From: Mesocentrotus franciscanus
Lineage: Eukaryota > Echinodermata > Echinoidea > Camarodonta > Strongylocentrotidae
Length of the DNA: 64,000 nt
Direction: 5' to 3'
Assembly: GCA_037976565.1 (NCBI GenBank)
Contig: CP137668.1
Location: 20,357,804 to 20,421,803 of the forward strand
The notes under the pieces were generated by a model, which did no database searches, was not told the DNA's origin, and saw nothing but the letters and a program-made list of their open reading frames with translations. Positions 1-12,286 of the stretch are shown here, piece by piece. The first letter of the stretch is position 1; each line of letters opens with the position of its first letter. Position numbers and translations under genes: made by a program.

Positions 1-540
1 TGAAGACAACGACGACGATGATGATTATCATCATGATGATCATCATTATCATCACCATCACCACAACTAACATCACAATCACATCGTCATCATTATCATC
101 ATCATCATCATGATTATATCTTCATCACAATTGTTATCATCATCATCGTCATCAACATCATTGCCAATATCATCATTATCAGCATCACCATCATCATCCA
201 CATCTGATTCAGCATTTTAAACTGTACTATCATGATCACCATTATCATCATTCATATCAGCTTCAATATTGCCATCACTATCAACTTCTTTATCATCATC
301 ATCCTCCTCCTCCTCCTCCTCCTTCTTCTCCTCCTCCTCCTCCTACTCCTCCTCCTTCTCCTCCTCATCGTTATGATCATCATCACCATCAACGTCACCA
401 TCCATACAATATACTCATTATCATTATCATTACAGTTATCATAATTCTCCTCCTCATCATCCTCATCCTTATCACCAACATTACAGTCATCAATGTAATA
501 ATCCTCATCGTTATCATCACCGTCATCGCATCTTTTATTA
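1..540. repeat. Imperfect ATC/ATT trinucleotide microsatellite with a CTC-rich core
   Basis: The stretch is almost wholly built of ATC, ATT and CAT triplets. A core of CTC/CTT triplets lies at about 300-370. The repeat starts at or before the window edge. Open frames here translate into runs of Ile/Leu or Met and are by-products of the repeat, not genes. Confidence 0.9.
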
Positions 541-2194
541 CTTCTAAGTAATTATAAAGTTTTGTAGGATTTCCTTTTTCACCCAACAATATTAAACATA
601 ATCCGGATTATGTCATACACGTATGGTCAATGAAATGAAGCGTCACCGTGTTCTACATCTCCATTCAAGTTCAAAGTTTGTTCATCAACCATTATTCTAC
701 GCTATCAAACACCTGTCATCATGGCTTATTTGGAACCCTATTTTTATCCGTTGTACCCCTACCTCTTTTCATGGACTGACACCATATCATTTGGGACACG
801 TCAGAATTGATATCAACGCCATCATACTGCCATTAAATTCATACCACGTCAATATTTTATGCCCTAATTTTTCTCGTTTTCTGAGTAACGCCCATGATAT
901 TAAAAGGAGAAGCATGGACCACGCATGGGATGAAACGCTATTGCCATTGCCTTCTCGCAATGCATTCTCACTGCGCTTTCCATTTACTTGAAACACTCTA
1001 GTATACGCTATAACCCACGAAGCGGTCCACGGTTAGAATCGTTTGTCGATGCAGTGTGAATATAGCTTTTGCTCCCCCATTTCGCTCCACAGGGTAGGAA
1101 ACGAGCTCTGGCGACCATTCATGTGACGTCACCAAAAAATTACTGACGTCATCGGTGCTTCAGTAGACGAGCACTGTGGCGCCGTGTATAATGTGTGTGT
1201 ATGTATGTTGTATGGATACTACACACAATTCTCGTTCAAAATCTATAGGCCTCATCATTTATTCATCCCTTGGGACCGTTTGGAAAGGGTAGCCCTTTGA
1301 CGTGACTCTAAATAGGACACTAAGCATTATCATTTTTGAATGAACTTGATAAAAATAGATCGGAGAGAAAACAAAATCGATGCATATGCGCTATGCCTTA
1401 ACAGGGTTAATGTGAAGAGACAATATCGTATAAATGACTCAGCTTCATATGTATTGCCTCTTGTTTAATTATTATGGTTCATAAGTGGACGAAAGTGGAT
1501 AAATGGTTATTATTCACCTGACACATTTTGATCTTTTAAACATCAACGTACCCAATCAGGTGAATGTGCCCACTGACTAAGACTAACATAATTATTCCAG
1601 TTTTTCCATTGACGACATAGGTCTAATGTTCTCCGTAAGGAGATTTTCTTCATAGAAATTTGGATTAAGTAGAAGCATAAACAGAAGGAACGTTAACAAA
1701 GCACTGATGCTTAACCTATTGGAGTGATGACCTATAGTTTGTTTCGTGTCGAAAAGGTTTTATCAAAATTAATACCTTTTTGCTTTATTTACCTTAAGAT
1801 TTTGAGTTTTTTTAATGACGAAAACTATAGCAAAAACATGAAGATAACTTCACAGTTTGCTTAACGTAATACAATATTTATGTTGCATTTTTTCATCAAT
1901 TTTGACTTCGACATCTTGGTAAAACATTTCGGGAGCGGGGGGAGGCTACCCCAAAGCCCATCACTAACATGCCTGTGGTGTAAGGTAATATCCCCTTCTT
2001 CCTAATCTTCATCTGATGCCAGGAAAAGGAATACATACTAAAATGGTTTAAATTCTTCAAATCGGGAGGGAGGGGGGGGGGGGCATATAGAATATAAATG
2101 TCATATTTTTTAGGGGGCACAGTCCGAAAAAAGTTGTCCAACCATTAGAAAGTTATTAACATTATTTTGCTCTGTGTTTTAAAACATGTTTACG
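541..2194. other. Non-coding upstream DNA with no recognised gene
   Basis: No frame shows a recognisable domain. The longest open frame (623-991, 122 codons) has no protein-like pattern that I know. The stretch holds two CRE-like palindromes (annotated separately), G-rich tracts near 1932-1946 and 2067-2083, and ordinary AT-rich sequence. Confidence 0.6.
1124..1151. promoter_or_regulatory. Two perfect CRE palindromes (TGACGTCA)
   Basis: The 8-bp palindrome TGACGTCA occurs at 1124-1131 and again at 1144-1151, about two helical turns apart. This is the consensus site of CREB/ATF bZIP factors. No transcription start is recognisable nearby, so a regulatory role is only a possibility. Confidence 0.35.
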
Positions 2195-5153
2195 GAAGCT
2201 TAAAAGTGCCGACGAAATGACGCAAGTTAATTTGGGACAAGAAGACGATAAGACGGGTTATTGGAACTCGGCAATTCGACTTGTTTAAGACGAGAAGACG
2301 AAATGACGAGTTGCTGGAACTTGGCAATTCGACTTGTTTAGGACGAGAAGACGAAATGACGAGTTGTTGGAACTCGGCAAGTCGACTTGTATAAGACGAG
2401 GAGACAAGATGACGAGTTGTTGGAACTCGGCAAATTGACTTGTTTAGGACGAGAAGATAAGATGACGAGATGTTGGATCACGGCAAATTGACCTGTTTAG
2501 GACGAGAAGATGAGATGACGAGTTGCTGGAACTCGACAAATCGACTTGTTTAGGACGAGAAGATGAGATGACGAGTTGCTGGAACTCGGCAATTCGACTT
2601 GTATAAGATGAGGAGACAAGATGACGAGTTGTTGGAACTCGGCAAGTCGACTTGTATAAGACGAGGAGACAAGATGGCGAGTTGTTGGAACTCGGCAAAT
2701 TGACTTGTTTAGGACGAGAAGATGAGATGACGAGTTGCTGGAACTCGACAAATCGACTTGTTTAGGACGAGAAGACGAAATGACGTGTTGTTGGAACTCG
2801 GCAAGTCGACTTGTATAAGACGAGGAGACAAGATGACGAGTTGTTGGAACTCGGCAAATTGACTTGTTTAGGACGAGAAGATGAGATGACGAGTTGCTGG
2901 AACTCGACAAATCGACTTGTTTAGGACGAGAAGATGAGATGACGAGTTGCTGGAACTCGGCAAGTCGACTTGTATAAGATGAGGAGACAAGATGACGAGT
3001 TGTTGGAACTCGGCAAATTGACTTGTTTAGGACGAGAAGATGAGATGACGAGTTGCTGGAACTCGGCAAGTCGACTTGTATAAGACGAGGAGACAAGATG
3101 ACGAGTTATTGGAACTCGGCAAATTGACCTGTTTAGGACGAGAAGATGAGATGACGAGTTGCTGGATCTCGGCAAGTCGACTTGTATAAGACGAGGAGAC
3201 AAGATGACGAGTTGTTGGAACTCGGCAAATCGACTTGTTTAGGACGAGAAGATGAGATGACGAGTTGTTGGAACTCGGCAAGTCGACTTGTATAAGACGA
3301 GGAGACAAGATGACGAGTTGTTGGAACTCGGCAAATTGACTTGTTTAGGACGAGAAGATAAGATGACGAGTTGTTGGATCTCGGCAAATTGACCTGTTTA
3401 GGACGAGAAGATGAGATGACGAGTTGCTGGAACTCGGCAAGTCGACTTGTATAAGATGAGGAGACAAGATGACGAGTTGTTGGAACTCGGCAAATCGACT
3501 TGTTTAGGACGAGAAGATGAGATGACGAGTTGCTGGAACTCGGCAAGTCGACTTGTATAAGACGAGGAAACAAGATGACGAGTTATTGGAACTCGGCAAA
3601 TTGACCTGTTTAGGACGAGAAGATGAGATGACGAGTTGCTGGATCACGGCAAGTCGACTTGTATAAGACGAGGAGACAAGATGACGAGTTGTTGGAACTC
3701 GACAAATCGACTTGTTTAGGACGAGAAGACGAAATGACGAGTTATTGGAACTCGGCAAGTCGACTTGTATAAGACGAGGAGACAAGATGACGAGTTGTTG
3801 GAACTCGGCAAATCGACTTGTTTAGGACGAGAAGACGAGATGACGAGTTGCTGGAACTCGGCAAGTCGACTTGTGTAGGACAAGGAGACAAGTAACGAGT
3901 TATTGGAACTCGGCAAATCGACTTGTTTAGGACGAGAAGACGAGATGACGAGTTGCTGGAACTCGGCAAGTCGACTTGTGTAGGACGAGGAGACAAGATG
4001 ACGAGTTGTTGGAACTCGGCAAATCGACTTGTTTAGGATGGGAAGACGAGATGACGAGTTGTTGGAACTCGGCAAATCGACTTGTTTAGGACGAGAAGAT
4101 GAGATGACGAGTTGTTGGATCACGGCAAGTCGACTTGTATAAGACGAGGAGACAAGATGACGAGTTGTTGGAACTCGGCAAATCGACTTGTTTAGGACGA
4201 GAAGATGAGATGACGAGTTGCTGGAACTCGGCAAATTGACCTGTTTAGGACGAGAAGATGAGATGACGAGTTGCTGGAACACGGCAAGTCGACTTGTATA
4301 AGACGAGGAGACAAGATGACGAGTTGTTGGAACTCGACAAATCGACTTGTTTAGGACGAGAAGACGAGATGACGAGTTGCTGGAATTCGGCAAGTCGACT
4401 TGTGTAGGACAAGGAGACAAGATGACGAGTTGTTGGAACTCGACAAATCGACTTGTTTAGGACGAGAAGACGAGATGACGAGTTGCTGGAACTCGGCAAA
4501 TCGACTTGTTTAGGATGGGAAGACGAGATGACGAGTTGTTGGAACTCGGCAAATCGACTTGTTTAGGACGAGAAGATGAGATGACGAGTTGGTGGATCAC
4601 GGCAGTCGACTTGTATAAGACGAGGAGACAAGATGACGAGTTGTTGGAACTCGGCAAATCGACTTGTTTAGGACGAGAAGATGAGATGACGAGTTGCTGG
4701 AACTCGGCAAGTCGACTTGTATAAGACGAGGAGACAAGATGACGAGTTATTGGAACTCGGCAAATCGACTTGTTTATGACGAGAAGACGTAATATCGCGA
4801 TGGCGACAGCTCTCATAAAGTCGCTCAAAAGGGAGGTGGTAGGAGGACCTCTGATGTTTTCCTCCCCGGCCAAAGCCGTCTGAAATTGTTGGGGTAGAGG
4901 TTAGGGTCACCATGTTCATAATGAACCTTTCGGCTGGAAAGAACAAAAAGGGGTCTGAGACAATTATACGGGGCAAGTCGAAAAAGGTTTCATGTTAAAT
5001 CTTAGGTGATGGGGGGGGGGGGGCATTGTCCTAAACAAGTCGACTTGCTGAATTAAAACAAGACGTTATCTCTTGTCCGAAATAAGTCGACTTGTCGAGT
5101 GTTAACCACTTGTCTTCTCGTTCTAAATTATCTCGTCCGCACTTTTAAGCTTC
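2195..5153. mobile_element. Inverted-repeat-bounded element carrying a 53-bp satellite array
   Basis: The segment begins with GAAGCTTAAAAGTGC and ends with its reverse complement at about 5139-5153. The similarity continues inward imperfectly: degenerate monomers at 5030-5140 lie in inverted orientation to the array. Between the array and the right end is about 240 bp of unrelated DNA (4794-5030), including a run of 13 G. No transposase frame is visible. No clean target duplication sits at the tips; a 12-bp direct repeat, AAAAAAGTTGTC, occurs at 2127-2138 and 5161-5172, but only the right copy is near a tip. It is probably a non-autonomous DNA transposon whose interior expanded as a minisatellite. 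The superfamily is not determinable here. Confidence 0.6.
2252..4793. repeat. Tandem array of 48 copies of a 53-bp monomer (106-bp dimer structure)
   Basis: Monomers begin GACGAGTTGYTGGAACTCGG and include the palindrome CAAGTCGACTTG. The span of 2,542 bp equals 48 x 53 minus two single-base deletions, one near 3890 (CAAGTAACGAG) and one near 4603 (GGCAGTCG). Two monomer types mostly alternate, one with TATAAGACGAGGAGACAAG and one with TTTAGGACGAGAAGATGAG, so the higher-order unit is 106 bp. The minus strand is almost free of stops in all frames. This produces long Ser/Arg/Leu-rich open frames with a 53-codon period, and these should not be called genes. Confidence 0.95.
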
Positions 5154-7067
5154 TGAAAATAAAAAAGTTGTCGAGCACTGCTTAGATTAAAGGACTAGTA
5201 TTATACGGGTACCCCCCCCCCTCACTTAGGGTAATTGGGTTCTTTTTAGGGGTGGGGTAATGCGTGGGTCATGAATGAAACTCATGACATTAGAATATAT
5301 GTCAAATTTGAGGTGTCGAAGTTCACAATGTAGGCTATTTTGACAAAAATGTCACAGATTTCGAATCACAAAAAGCTATATAAATGTCCTGTTTTATCAC
5401 TTTCGACAAGACACCACTATACTATACGCCCATACAAGGGCCGAGTGTGGAACTGCGCTAGGATGAACTCGGGCTCGTAAACATGTAAACAGTATAATCG
5501 TATTCAAGTTATTTGTTTGTATATATTGTGCAATTGCGAACAATAGCCAGTCCAGGTATCAACAGATGATTGTTGGCAGCTGGTCACACCAGCAGTCCCT
5601 GCAAAGATAGCCTTAAATAGGCTAATCAAATTGGTTCGCTGCTGCTCAGATTGTATGTATGACTAATCTAACAAAAGTAACTAGACATTTTCTAACACAT
5701 GTAACATAAGATATTGGTGGAACACACAAGGTATTATAAGTGTGCACTTATATCGGAGGAAGGCGACACTGCATGACACAAAACACAACTAGATCTAAAA
5801 GCAAGCATGACGCTACACGAATGAAAAAATAGGGGGGAAAAAGAAGAAGAAAAAATTGAGGGAGAAACAGCACCAGCAGGCATTACTACACAGTTCATTG
5901 GCAGTTTAAGGATGAACTCCTGCCAGCTCATAAATCACAAGTGCTCTAGTAAACCAGTTGATTCACCTATATTAACCCTAACCCTAGCCACGTATGCCTC
6001 CCCTGTCAGAAGTACATGTATTTTATACATGATTGTGTCCAGCCCCTAAAAAGTAATACGACTGTTGAAACACTAAATGTTTTGTATAATAGGTGTCAAT
6101 TACTTGTGCACTTGGCACTTGAAGCTCTGGACGCCGACACTCTTGATCTTTCCAACAACTGCGTCTGGAAGGTTAATTGTTCCATATTAGAATTGGAGTA
6201 TGAAGGAACCTGCGGTCAAGCTTAGATGTTGTATCTTTAGGCATTGCCAGGGCGTGAAGAAGAGAGACAGAGATAATGAAAAATAAAATTAAATGCTGTG
6301 GAAGGTGATTGGTGATGGAGAGGGGGAGGGGGGGGGGCACCCAATCCTTGGAAAGTTGTCTAATTAAAAAAAACATTGTCGATTTGATTTTGTATATGTC
6401 TATCGCAAGGGGGGGTTGTGGTGTAGGAGGGAAGCCCCCTTGTATACTAAGAAATTGTGGCATAAAATGGGGGAGGGGTGGGTTGAAGAAAAAAAAGAAA
6501 AAAACAATATAAAAACGATGAATGTGGAAGCCTAACTTATATTAAGAAGGTTTGCATATTTACATTCAAGTATTTTTTTTTATTACCACTGTATTGTTTA
6601 TCAATAATGTTTTATGTAGGTGTGAATAATATAATCATGCCCCTTAAACTTAAGACCAAATGCATTTTCCTTTACACAAACTTTTCTTGAAATGACGCCT
6701 TGGGTAAATAATTATATCTTTAATTTTGCGAGATCGAGCTGAAAATTTCATAGTTTGTAGTTTTGAACTCTGCATTTTAGAGCACTTTAGCCAGGAAGAG
6801 ACCCCTCACTTCATTCACCGATCCCCGAAATTCCTAGCAAGTGCCCTATTGCCTATTACTTTCGCTCTTGTTAACGCTCAATGAAATCTCTGCCTATATA
6901 ATGCATCGTACAGTATTCAGTATTCAGATCTTCTTTGATTTGAAAGGTGAGGAATATAATGCCGGGGAGTGTAGCGACAACAATTTTAAAAAATATTGTA
7001 CATATCTACCCTCGGTATTGAAAGAAATTTCACGATATTAAACGTAAGCCTATGTGCAAAGGGGCTG
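5154..7067. other. Non-coding upstream DNA with G/C homopolymer tracts
   Basis: No recognisable gene. The stretch contains a C9 run near 5212-5220, G-rich tracts near 6323-6337 and 6471-6482, and a two-copy telomere-like CCCTAACCCTA at about 5977 that is too short to be an interstitial telomere. Short open frames show no known domain. Confidence 0.55.
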
Positions 7068-7175
7068 GTAATTTTTTTTTTCTTTCTTTCTTTCTTTCTC
7101 TTTTTTTCTTTGTTTTTCTTCCTTTTTTTCTTCTTTTTGCTAACTCCGTTTCTTCTCCTTTTTTCTCCTTTGTAT
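7068..7175. repeat. T-rich (TTTC)n polypyrimidine tract
   Basis: An almost pure T/C stretch with tandem TTTC and TTCTT words. Phe-rich (+) and Lys-rich (-) open frames across it are compositional artefacts. Confidence 0.85.
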
Positions 7176-7277
7176 CCCCCTTCATTTTTGGGTGTGGAAC
7201 TTGGGGAGGGGGCGGGGGGGGGGCAGCACCCCCATTTCCCATCAGTACGCCAGTAGTTTAAATGGATAAACGATTTC

Positions 7278-8012
7278 ATGTACAAAGGGCACATTTATAT
7301 TAAAATGACTTATCTAGAAAAGGGGCATTTGATAGCATTGAAAATGAGCCCGATTATATTTCTAAAAGGGGCACAGCTCATAATTATGGGATTTGGGGCA
7401 TTGCATCCCTTGCCCCGACTCCACTGTCTTACACTGTGGTGGTATATAGGTACTTGTTACACAAAGCTGCCCCGATTCTATGAAGCTAGATATAGCTCTT
7501 TAGAGGACTGTAAAATGCACATGATTTTGAAAGTGACAATGCGTACTAGGACTAGTTAAAAAGGGCATCTATCAAAGGGCAATAACTATTATAAACGAAG
7601 AGGGACAGATATCAAAAGTAATAAGGGGAACTTATCATATTTGAAAAGGGGCACTCATCAGCGGTGAAAAGGGGCACTTACTAGAAAGTAAAAATTGCAC
7701 TTATAAGAAGGGAAAATTGACACCTATTACTCCATTAGAGAGGAAACGGGGACTTTATGAGGAGGAGGAAGAGCACTTATTGGAAAGAAAACCGGACACT
7801 TATCAAAAGGGGAAATGGCACTTATTAGAAGGAAAAGAGACACCTATATCAGAAATAGAACGGGCCCTCATTAGAAAGAAAAAGAGGTAATTGTCAAAGT
7901 AAAGGGACACTTAACATACATTTATTTGAATAGGCATAGAGGCACTTATCAGAGGTAAAAGGAATACCTATAAGAAGGGGAAAGGTGATCTAATCATATA
8001 GAAAGGAAAGGG
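7278..8012 (+). repeat. Decayed tandem repeat with core AAAAGGGGCACTTATC
   Basis: The core word AAAAGGGGCACTTATC and variants recur every 20-30 bp for about 0.7 kb, for example near 7640, 7668, 7800 and 7935. Spacing is irregular and copies have diverged, so this looks like an old minisatellite. It is preceded by a G-rich block (about 7201-7225) and followed by a GC-richer block (about 8070-8290) containing GGGGCAGCCTTTGCCCCC, perhaps parts of one larger dispersed repeat. Confidence 0.65.
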
Positions 8013-10774
8013 GCGGGAGCATTATCCGATAAGTAAAAAAAAAAAGGGGTAAATAAGAAAAAGGTGGGAGCACTGTGATCCCTTGCCCCTCCCGAGAGCG
8101 CCGCCTCTGACTGAAGGCACTGGCGCTTGAACCGATGGGGGGCCTTGGGGCAGCCTTTGCCCCCAATTCAAACGTGGTTTATTTATAATTCGATACCTGA
8201 CATGACATGATTCTTCGGGGCTTTTTCTCACTTTTTTGATAATTATACTTTTTCTTTCTTTCTGCCTCCGGCGCCCCAAAGTTTTTGCTCTTTACACCAC
8301 TGACTGAAGGCCTATACTCTACTAACAGAACTTATGGACAACCTTTGTTTTTACCGAGAAGGACCCATCCCTGATGTAAAGAAACTGCATATATATAACC
8401 AAAGTCAGTATTGCAAGTCTTCTTTGCCGGTGAGAATGATTAGATAAACTTGGAAGCAAAAAAAAAAATCTTTCATATATTTGTTGGGTTTAATTGATAA
8501 TGTTGACAGGCTCATCTGTTCGGCAACACACAGGCCTAATAAAGGAGGATGCAAGGTATCTCAACTTTCCGCTAATACTATTCCTACGACACGGAAGTCA
8601 CCGAGAGGGGCGACAAGTTTAATTAAATATATTTAACTTATTTAATGAGTGAGTGAATCAAGTGCAGGCATATTATTGAGTATATTGTTATTATCAGAAA
8701 TTACTGCTTTGGTTTGTTCTAAGAATTTTCTTCAAATTATTTAGGAAAGTTTTCATATCTTCTTCGTCAGCTTCCTCTTCCAGTAAAACGGGCTTTGTAG
8801 CCTGCAAGCGGCCAGGTGGGGAAGATACGGCAATTGAATGGGATAACGGCTTTTTCTTATAAAGGACTTTCCTAATTTCAAAAGTTTCCTTGGATTTTCT
8901 TTAATGTCCTCAGATTGTCACCATAGTTTTCAGAAATTCCATACATTTTTAAATGAAAAAAGGAAAAATCCTAAGTTACCTAGTTGACGTCAAACTTTTC
9001 TGGAATTAGTAAAGAAATTTCTTTGGGCGACTTGGAGAAAGCATTGATATTGGTTCGAAAAGCAGCATACACCTGCCGTGTACGATGGAGCAGGGAGGTG
9101 GGAGTTCGGATCGTGCATACGCGGCCGGACGCACACATCGCTGGGCGCGGTGGCGTTCGCCCAGCCGTGCTCCTCGATTGAATAGCCAACAAACGTAGCT
9201 TGTTGATCATTGGACAATCAACTTCCATGTATTAAAATGTGTTTCTCTCATAATGCACAAGTTCAGTGCATACAAAATATATTTCGTAATTAAACAAATT
9301 CGAGATGAAAGTAGAAATTTGTGTTGAAACAGATATAATTTTGAATATTCGCGCAGCTTGCAACGGGTTTCAAATGGTACACACGAGGGGCGTATATACG
9401 GCTGCCTAGCCAGCTAGCTACCCGCTATGCATGCGACATACACACGTTGGAGCTGTTCATATGTCAGTCAATTTATGTGTGAAATGAACCAAACCAATTA
9501 CAGAGTAACACGAATATGAATAACAATTTATCTGAGGTTTATAAGTTTATTCGATACAAAATAGCCGTAGACATGATATACAAGTTTCAAATTAACCGGT
9601 TGTGTTAATTTACTTCAGCGGATGAATTTTAAAGGTCGCTTGTAACGCGCATGTGTTCAGCTAACCCTGGCATGTTGGCCTGGGCCGGCCTTGTATGTGT
9701 AGTGAGAATACTGTATCCCTGTTAATTGTGTTGGAATTAAATGTTTTTGTTGTGTTACAGCTCCAAACAGAAGTAGAGGTTTTTAAGTCATTGGCTTTAC
9801 TTTGCAGGCACACCTTGTGAACCATTGGAATCTTCTAATTCGTTCAATTATCCCCGTTTGCAGTAAGTATATGTCTTATGCATGGAGCTTGCCTGTGTTT
9901 GCTCAAACCGCATGTTCATCGCACACGTTGTCACGTGGAATTATACTGTGTGTACGTATTGTGTGTGAATATGTTGGTGGCCGCTGCGATATGCGTGCAT
10001 GGCGAACAATTTCTACTTCCTAGTGCCGTAGCGCTAGTAGAGTCGTGTGTGCAAGTTATATGTGTTGCAGGTAGTGCTGCACTGAGAATACGACTTTCCA
10101 CCCAATCTGCTGAGCAAATTCCAACAATCCCATACCCAATTCCTAAGTGCATATGTCCCTTCGTCTTCTCGTTGGAGACGAGTGACTAGGTCCTCAAGCT
10201 CTTGAGCTCACGAGTCAAATGGTTAACTCTTATTTTTTGCCCGAGAACATTGAATCTATCTTTGCCCTCTTACGTGTTGATTACGTAGGTCGCACGCAAT
10301 TGAGCGAAACTCGCGCGTGGGCGGTGCGACATTTTCTTGATTTCACTGCCATAATTCGGCATAAAGCTTCATAATGCAAAACCCCACATGAATTTTGAGC
10401 TGCCTGTTTTTCTAAATTTAGTTCTCGCAGTGTCGCGTGCACATCGGGCCTTCAGATCAGGGAAGATGCGAACAGGTTTTCAATCAAGAAGTTTGTATCG
10501 TTGTTTATACTGCTCATTCACAGATGTATCGTGGCAATATCAGTCCTGTTCATTGGAATAGTGTACATGTCTGTGACCGTATGGATCATTCAGCACCCGA
10601 CTAAAATCTTACGTCCGATCAGTACGGGCTGGGATTGTGTGTGAGAGAAAGACTAGACTGAAAGAAAAAACAAAACAAAAAACATTAGTGTGTGTGCTGT
10701 GCGGCGCTCGAAGAGCGCTGCCTAAACTTTTGTGCAATCTGTTTCTTCTATTTTTTTCTTGGAGTGACACATAG
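8013..10774. other. Region upstream of the first recognised LARP4 exon
   Basis: No protein gene recognised. CpG dinucleotides are locally more frequent near 9100-9180, 10260-10330 and 10690-10730 than in surrounding DNA. The last of these lies just 5' of exon 1, so the LARP4 promoter and untranslated first exon(s) may lie here, but no TATA box or start site can be pointed to. An in-frame TAG at 10772-10774 closes the exon 1 reading frame upstream. Confidence 0.35.
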
Positions 10775-10894
10775 CCTATCACAATGTTAATTTTTCCACC
10801 TCAAGGTATCTGGACAGTTGTCCTGTCATCCGATAGTGGATCAGATAGTGAGGATACAAGCACTGGACCTAAAGTGAAATTTAGCCTGTTGCCC

Positions 10895-10951
10895 ATGACG
10901 AGTGACCGGACTAAGAAAGGGGACGATTTGTCGGCTGCTGCAGCTCAAACA
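10895..10951 (+). CDS. LARP4: LARP4 exon 1 (N-terminus; start codon ambiguous)
   Basis: From Met 10895 the exon encodes 19 residues starting MTSDRTKKGDD and ends in phase 0 at donor ACA|GTGAGT. I prefer this Met because human LARP4B, as I recall it, starts MTSDQ. The same frame is open back to 10775, with an upstream ATG at 10784 (A at -3). It would add 37 residues including a Ser/Asp/Glu-rich stretch (SSDSGSDSED). Possible acceptors after CACATAG (10774), CTCAAG (10805) and GGACAG (10817) leave the 5' boundary open. The exon joins exon 2 without a frame change. Confidence 0.7.
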
Positions 10952-11657
10952 GTGAGTGTGTGTGTGCTGTTATGTGTGCTAGATACATGTACATGTGTAC
11001 AGTACAGTGACTTTCTCGTGCATATGGCAATGTTTACAACAGCTGAGGGAGGATGAAGTTGTAAAATTTCCTCTTTCCCAACCAAATTTTAGGTTATATT
11101 TTCCCTACCTGTGTGGTGGATATGTTAGAAATCATATGTGGGCTTATTTTCATTGTTTTTTCCTTGAGCTAGTTCATATGTACAAAATTATTCATTGAAC
11201 ATATGTTTGGGTGTGTATGCAACCATATGGTCAATGCCATGCCTGTCTGTGTAGGTGTGCCTATTTTACAATAGTGATATAGAATTGTGTCAACTCAATC
11301 AATACAAAATGTTTCTATGGTGTGTTTAGAGTTAGGTTTGGTGATGAATTATGGAATATAGCATGATATCATTGTACATATATCAACTATTGATTGTTCT
11401 ATCTGTATTCTGTACTAGATCTAGATCTACTGTAGATGTGATTTTTTTTCTTCATTTTCACTCAATTGCAGTTGGGTGGAAATATCCACATAAGAATATT
11501 TTTAAAGCTGATTTTGAGGTACTGGTAAAAGAAACTCAACTTAATTCTAGACATTTTTTTTTCTCTGTCAGAATTGTTTTTATCTACTAGTACTATTCCA
11601 TGAACCCTTTTTTCACTCTCCTCTGTTCCCTGTTTGAGCTGCTGTCAGATTTAGTTC

Positions 11658-11840
11658 CCTCATATCTCTTTTAATGTTATCCTTCCAACAACTTCTCGGC
11701 CTTCCTCTTCCTTTGCTTCTCCAGGATTTTAACTACCTTCAATTCCTTTTTATTTCATTGTTTCTTCTCCTGTCTCTTAATGTTACCCCTAGTATCCTTC
11801 ATAACATTCTCATTTCTGTCACCTCCAGTATCTTTTCTTC
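11658..11840 (-). pseudogene. Non-LTR retrotransposon remnant (C-terminal end of reverse transcriptase ORF)
   Basis: On the minus strand the sequence encodes a segment reading MRML, a stop, RILGVTLRDRRRNNEIK, and, after a frame change, RGRPRSCWKDNIKRDMR. Both match the pattern found near the C-terminus of many invertebrate LINE reverse transcriptase ORFs (MRMLRWMxGVTRxDRxRNE and RGRPxxxWxDxIKxD). The internal stop and frame change show it is dead. It lies immediately left of the hAT-like element that starts at 11951. Confidence 0.65.
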
Positions 11841-12244
11841 CTTCTTCATCATAGCACACATTTCAAGGCCAAGGTCAGAAAAAAAGTATGCTGATGTTTA
11901 TTTGTTTGAAATCCAGTCAACAAACAATACTTATTGATATGTTTGGCAAGCAGGGCTCAAATTAATTTTTTGTCCACGGGGGCTCTTCCAAAAAAAAAAA
12001 AGAGCCCCTGTGAGCCTTCTCACGGGGGCTCTTTTTTAATACAAATTTCCATTGCATTGCTACCCATGATACTCCTAAATTCTTTGCTATTTCATCATCA
12101 TTTATTTAAGTCGGCATTTTCCCTATTACAACTTTACAAGTGGGTTACTGACTTTCATCCTGTGATGACATTCTCTCCATTTCTTCCCGTTCTGCACATT
12201 CCTCTTCATCATTCAGAGCAACCTTATTACATTCTTTCTTTAGT

Positions 12245-12286
12245 CTTTACTATATCCTTCCACAACACCTTTGGTCTTCCTCTTCT
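12245..12286 (-). pseudogene. Second short LINE reverse-transcriptase C-terminal fragment
   Basis: The minus strand reads RRGRPKVLWKDIVK, again the RGRPxxxWxDxxK motif of LINE ORFs. It lies inside the hAT-like element, so it was either captured or inserted there. It is too short for family assignment. Confidence 0.45.

Noticed and set aside
2252..4793. Regular array resembling a CRISPR locus
   Set aside because: Units are contiguous without unique spacers, and the gene context is a eukaryote with introns.
2444..4976. Long minus-strand open frames (84-234 codons) across the satellite
   Set aside because: They overlap in several frames, repeat every 53 codons and follow the 53-bp monomer. The stop-free minus strand is a property of the repeat.
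5972..5992. Telomere-like CCCTAACCCTA
   Set aside because: Only about two units; not a telomere or interstitial array.
6986..7294. Lys-rich and Phe-rich open frames
   Set aside because: Low-complexity translation of the (TTTC)n tract.
8980..9228. Overlapping open frames on both strands near 9.1 kb
   Set aside because: No recognisable domain; the overlap reflects a local GC-rich stretch with few stops.
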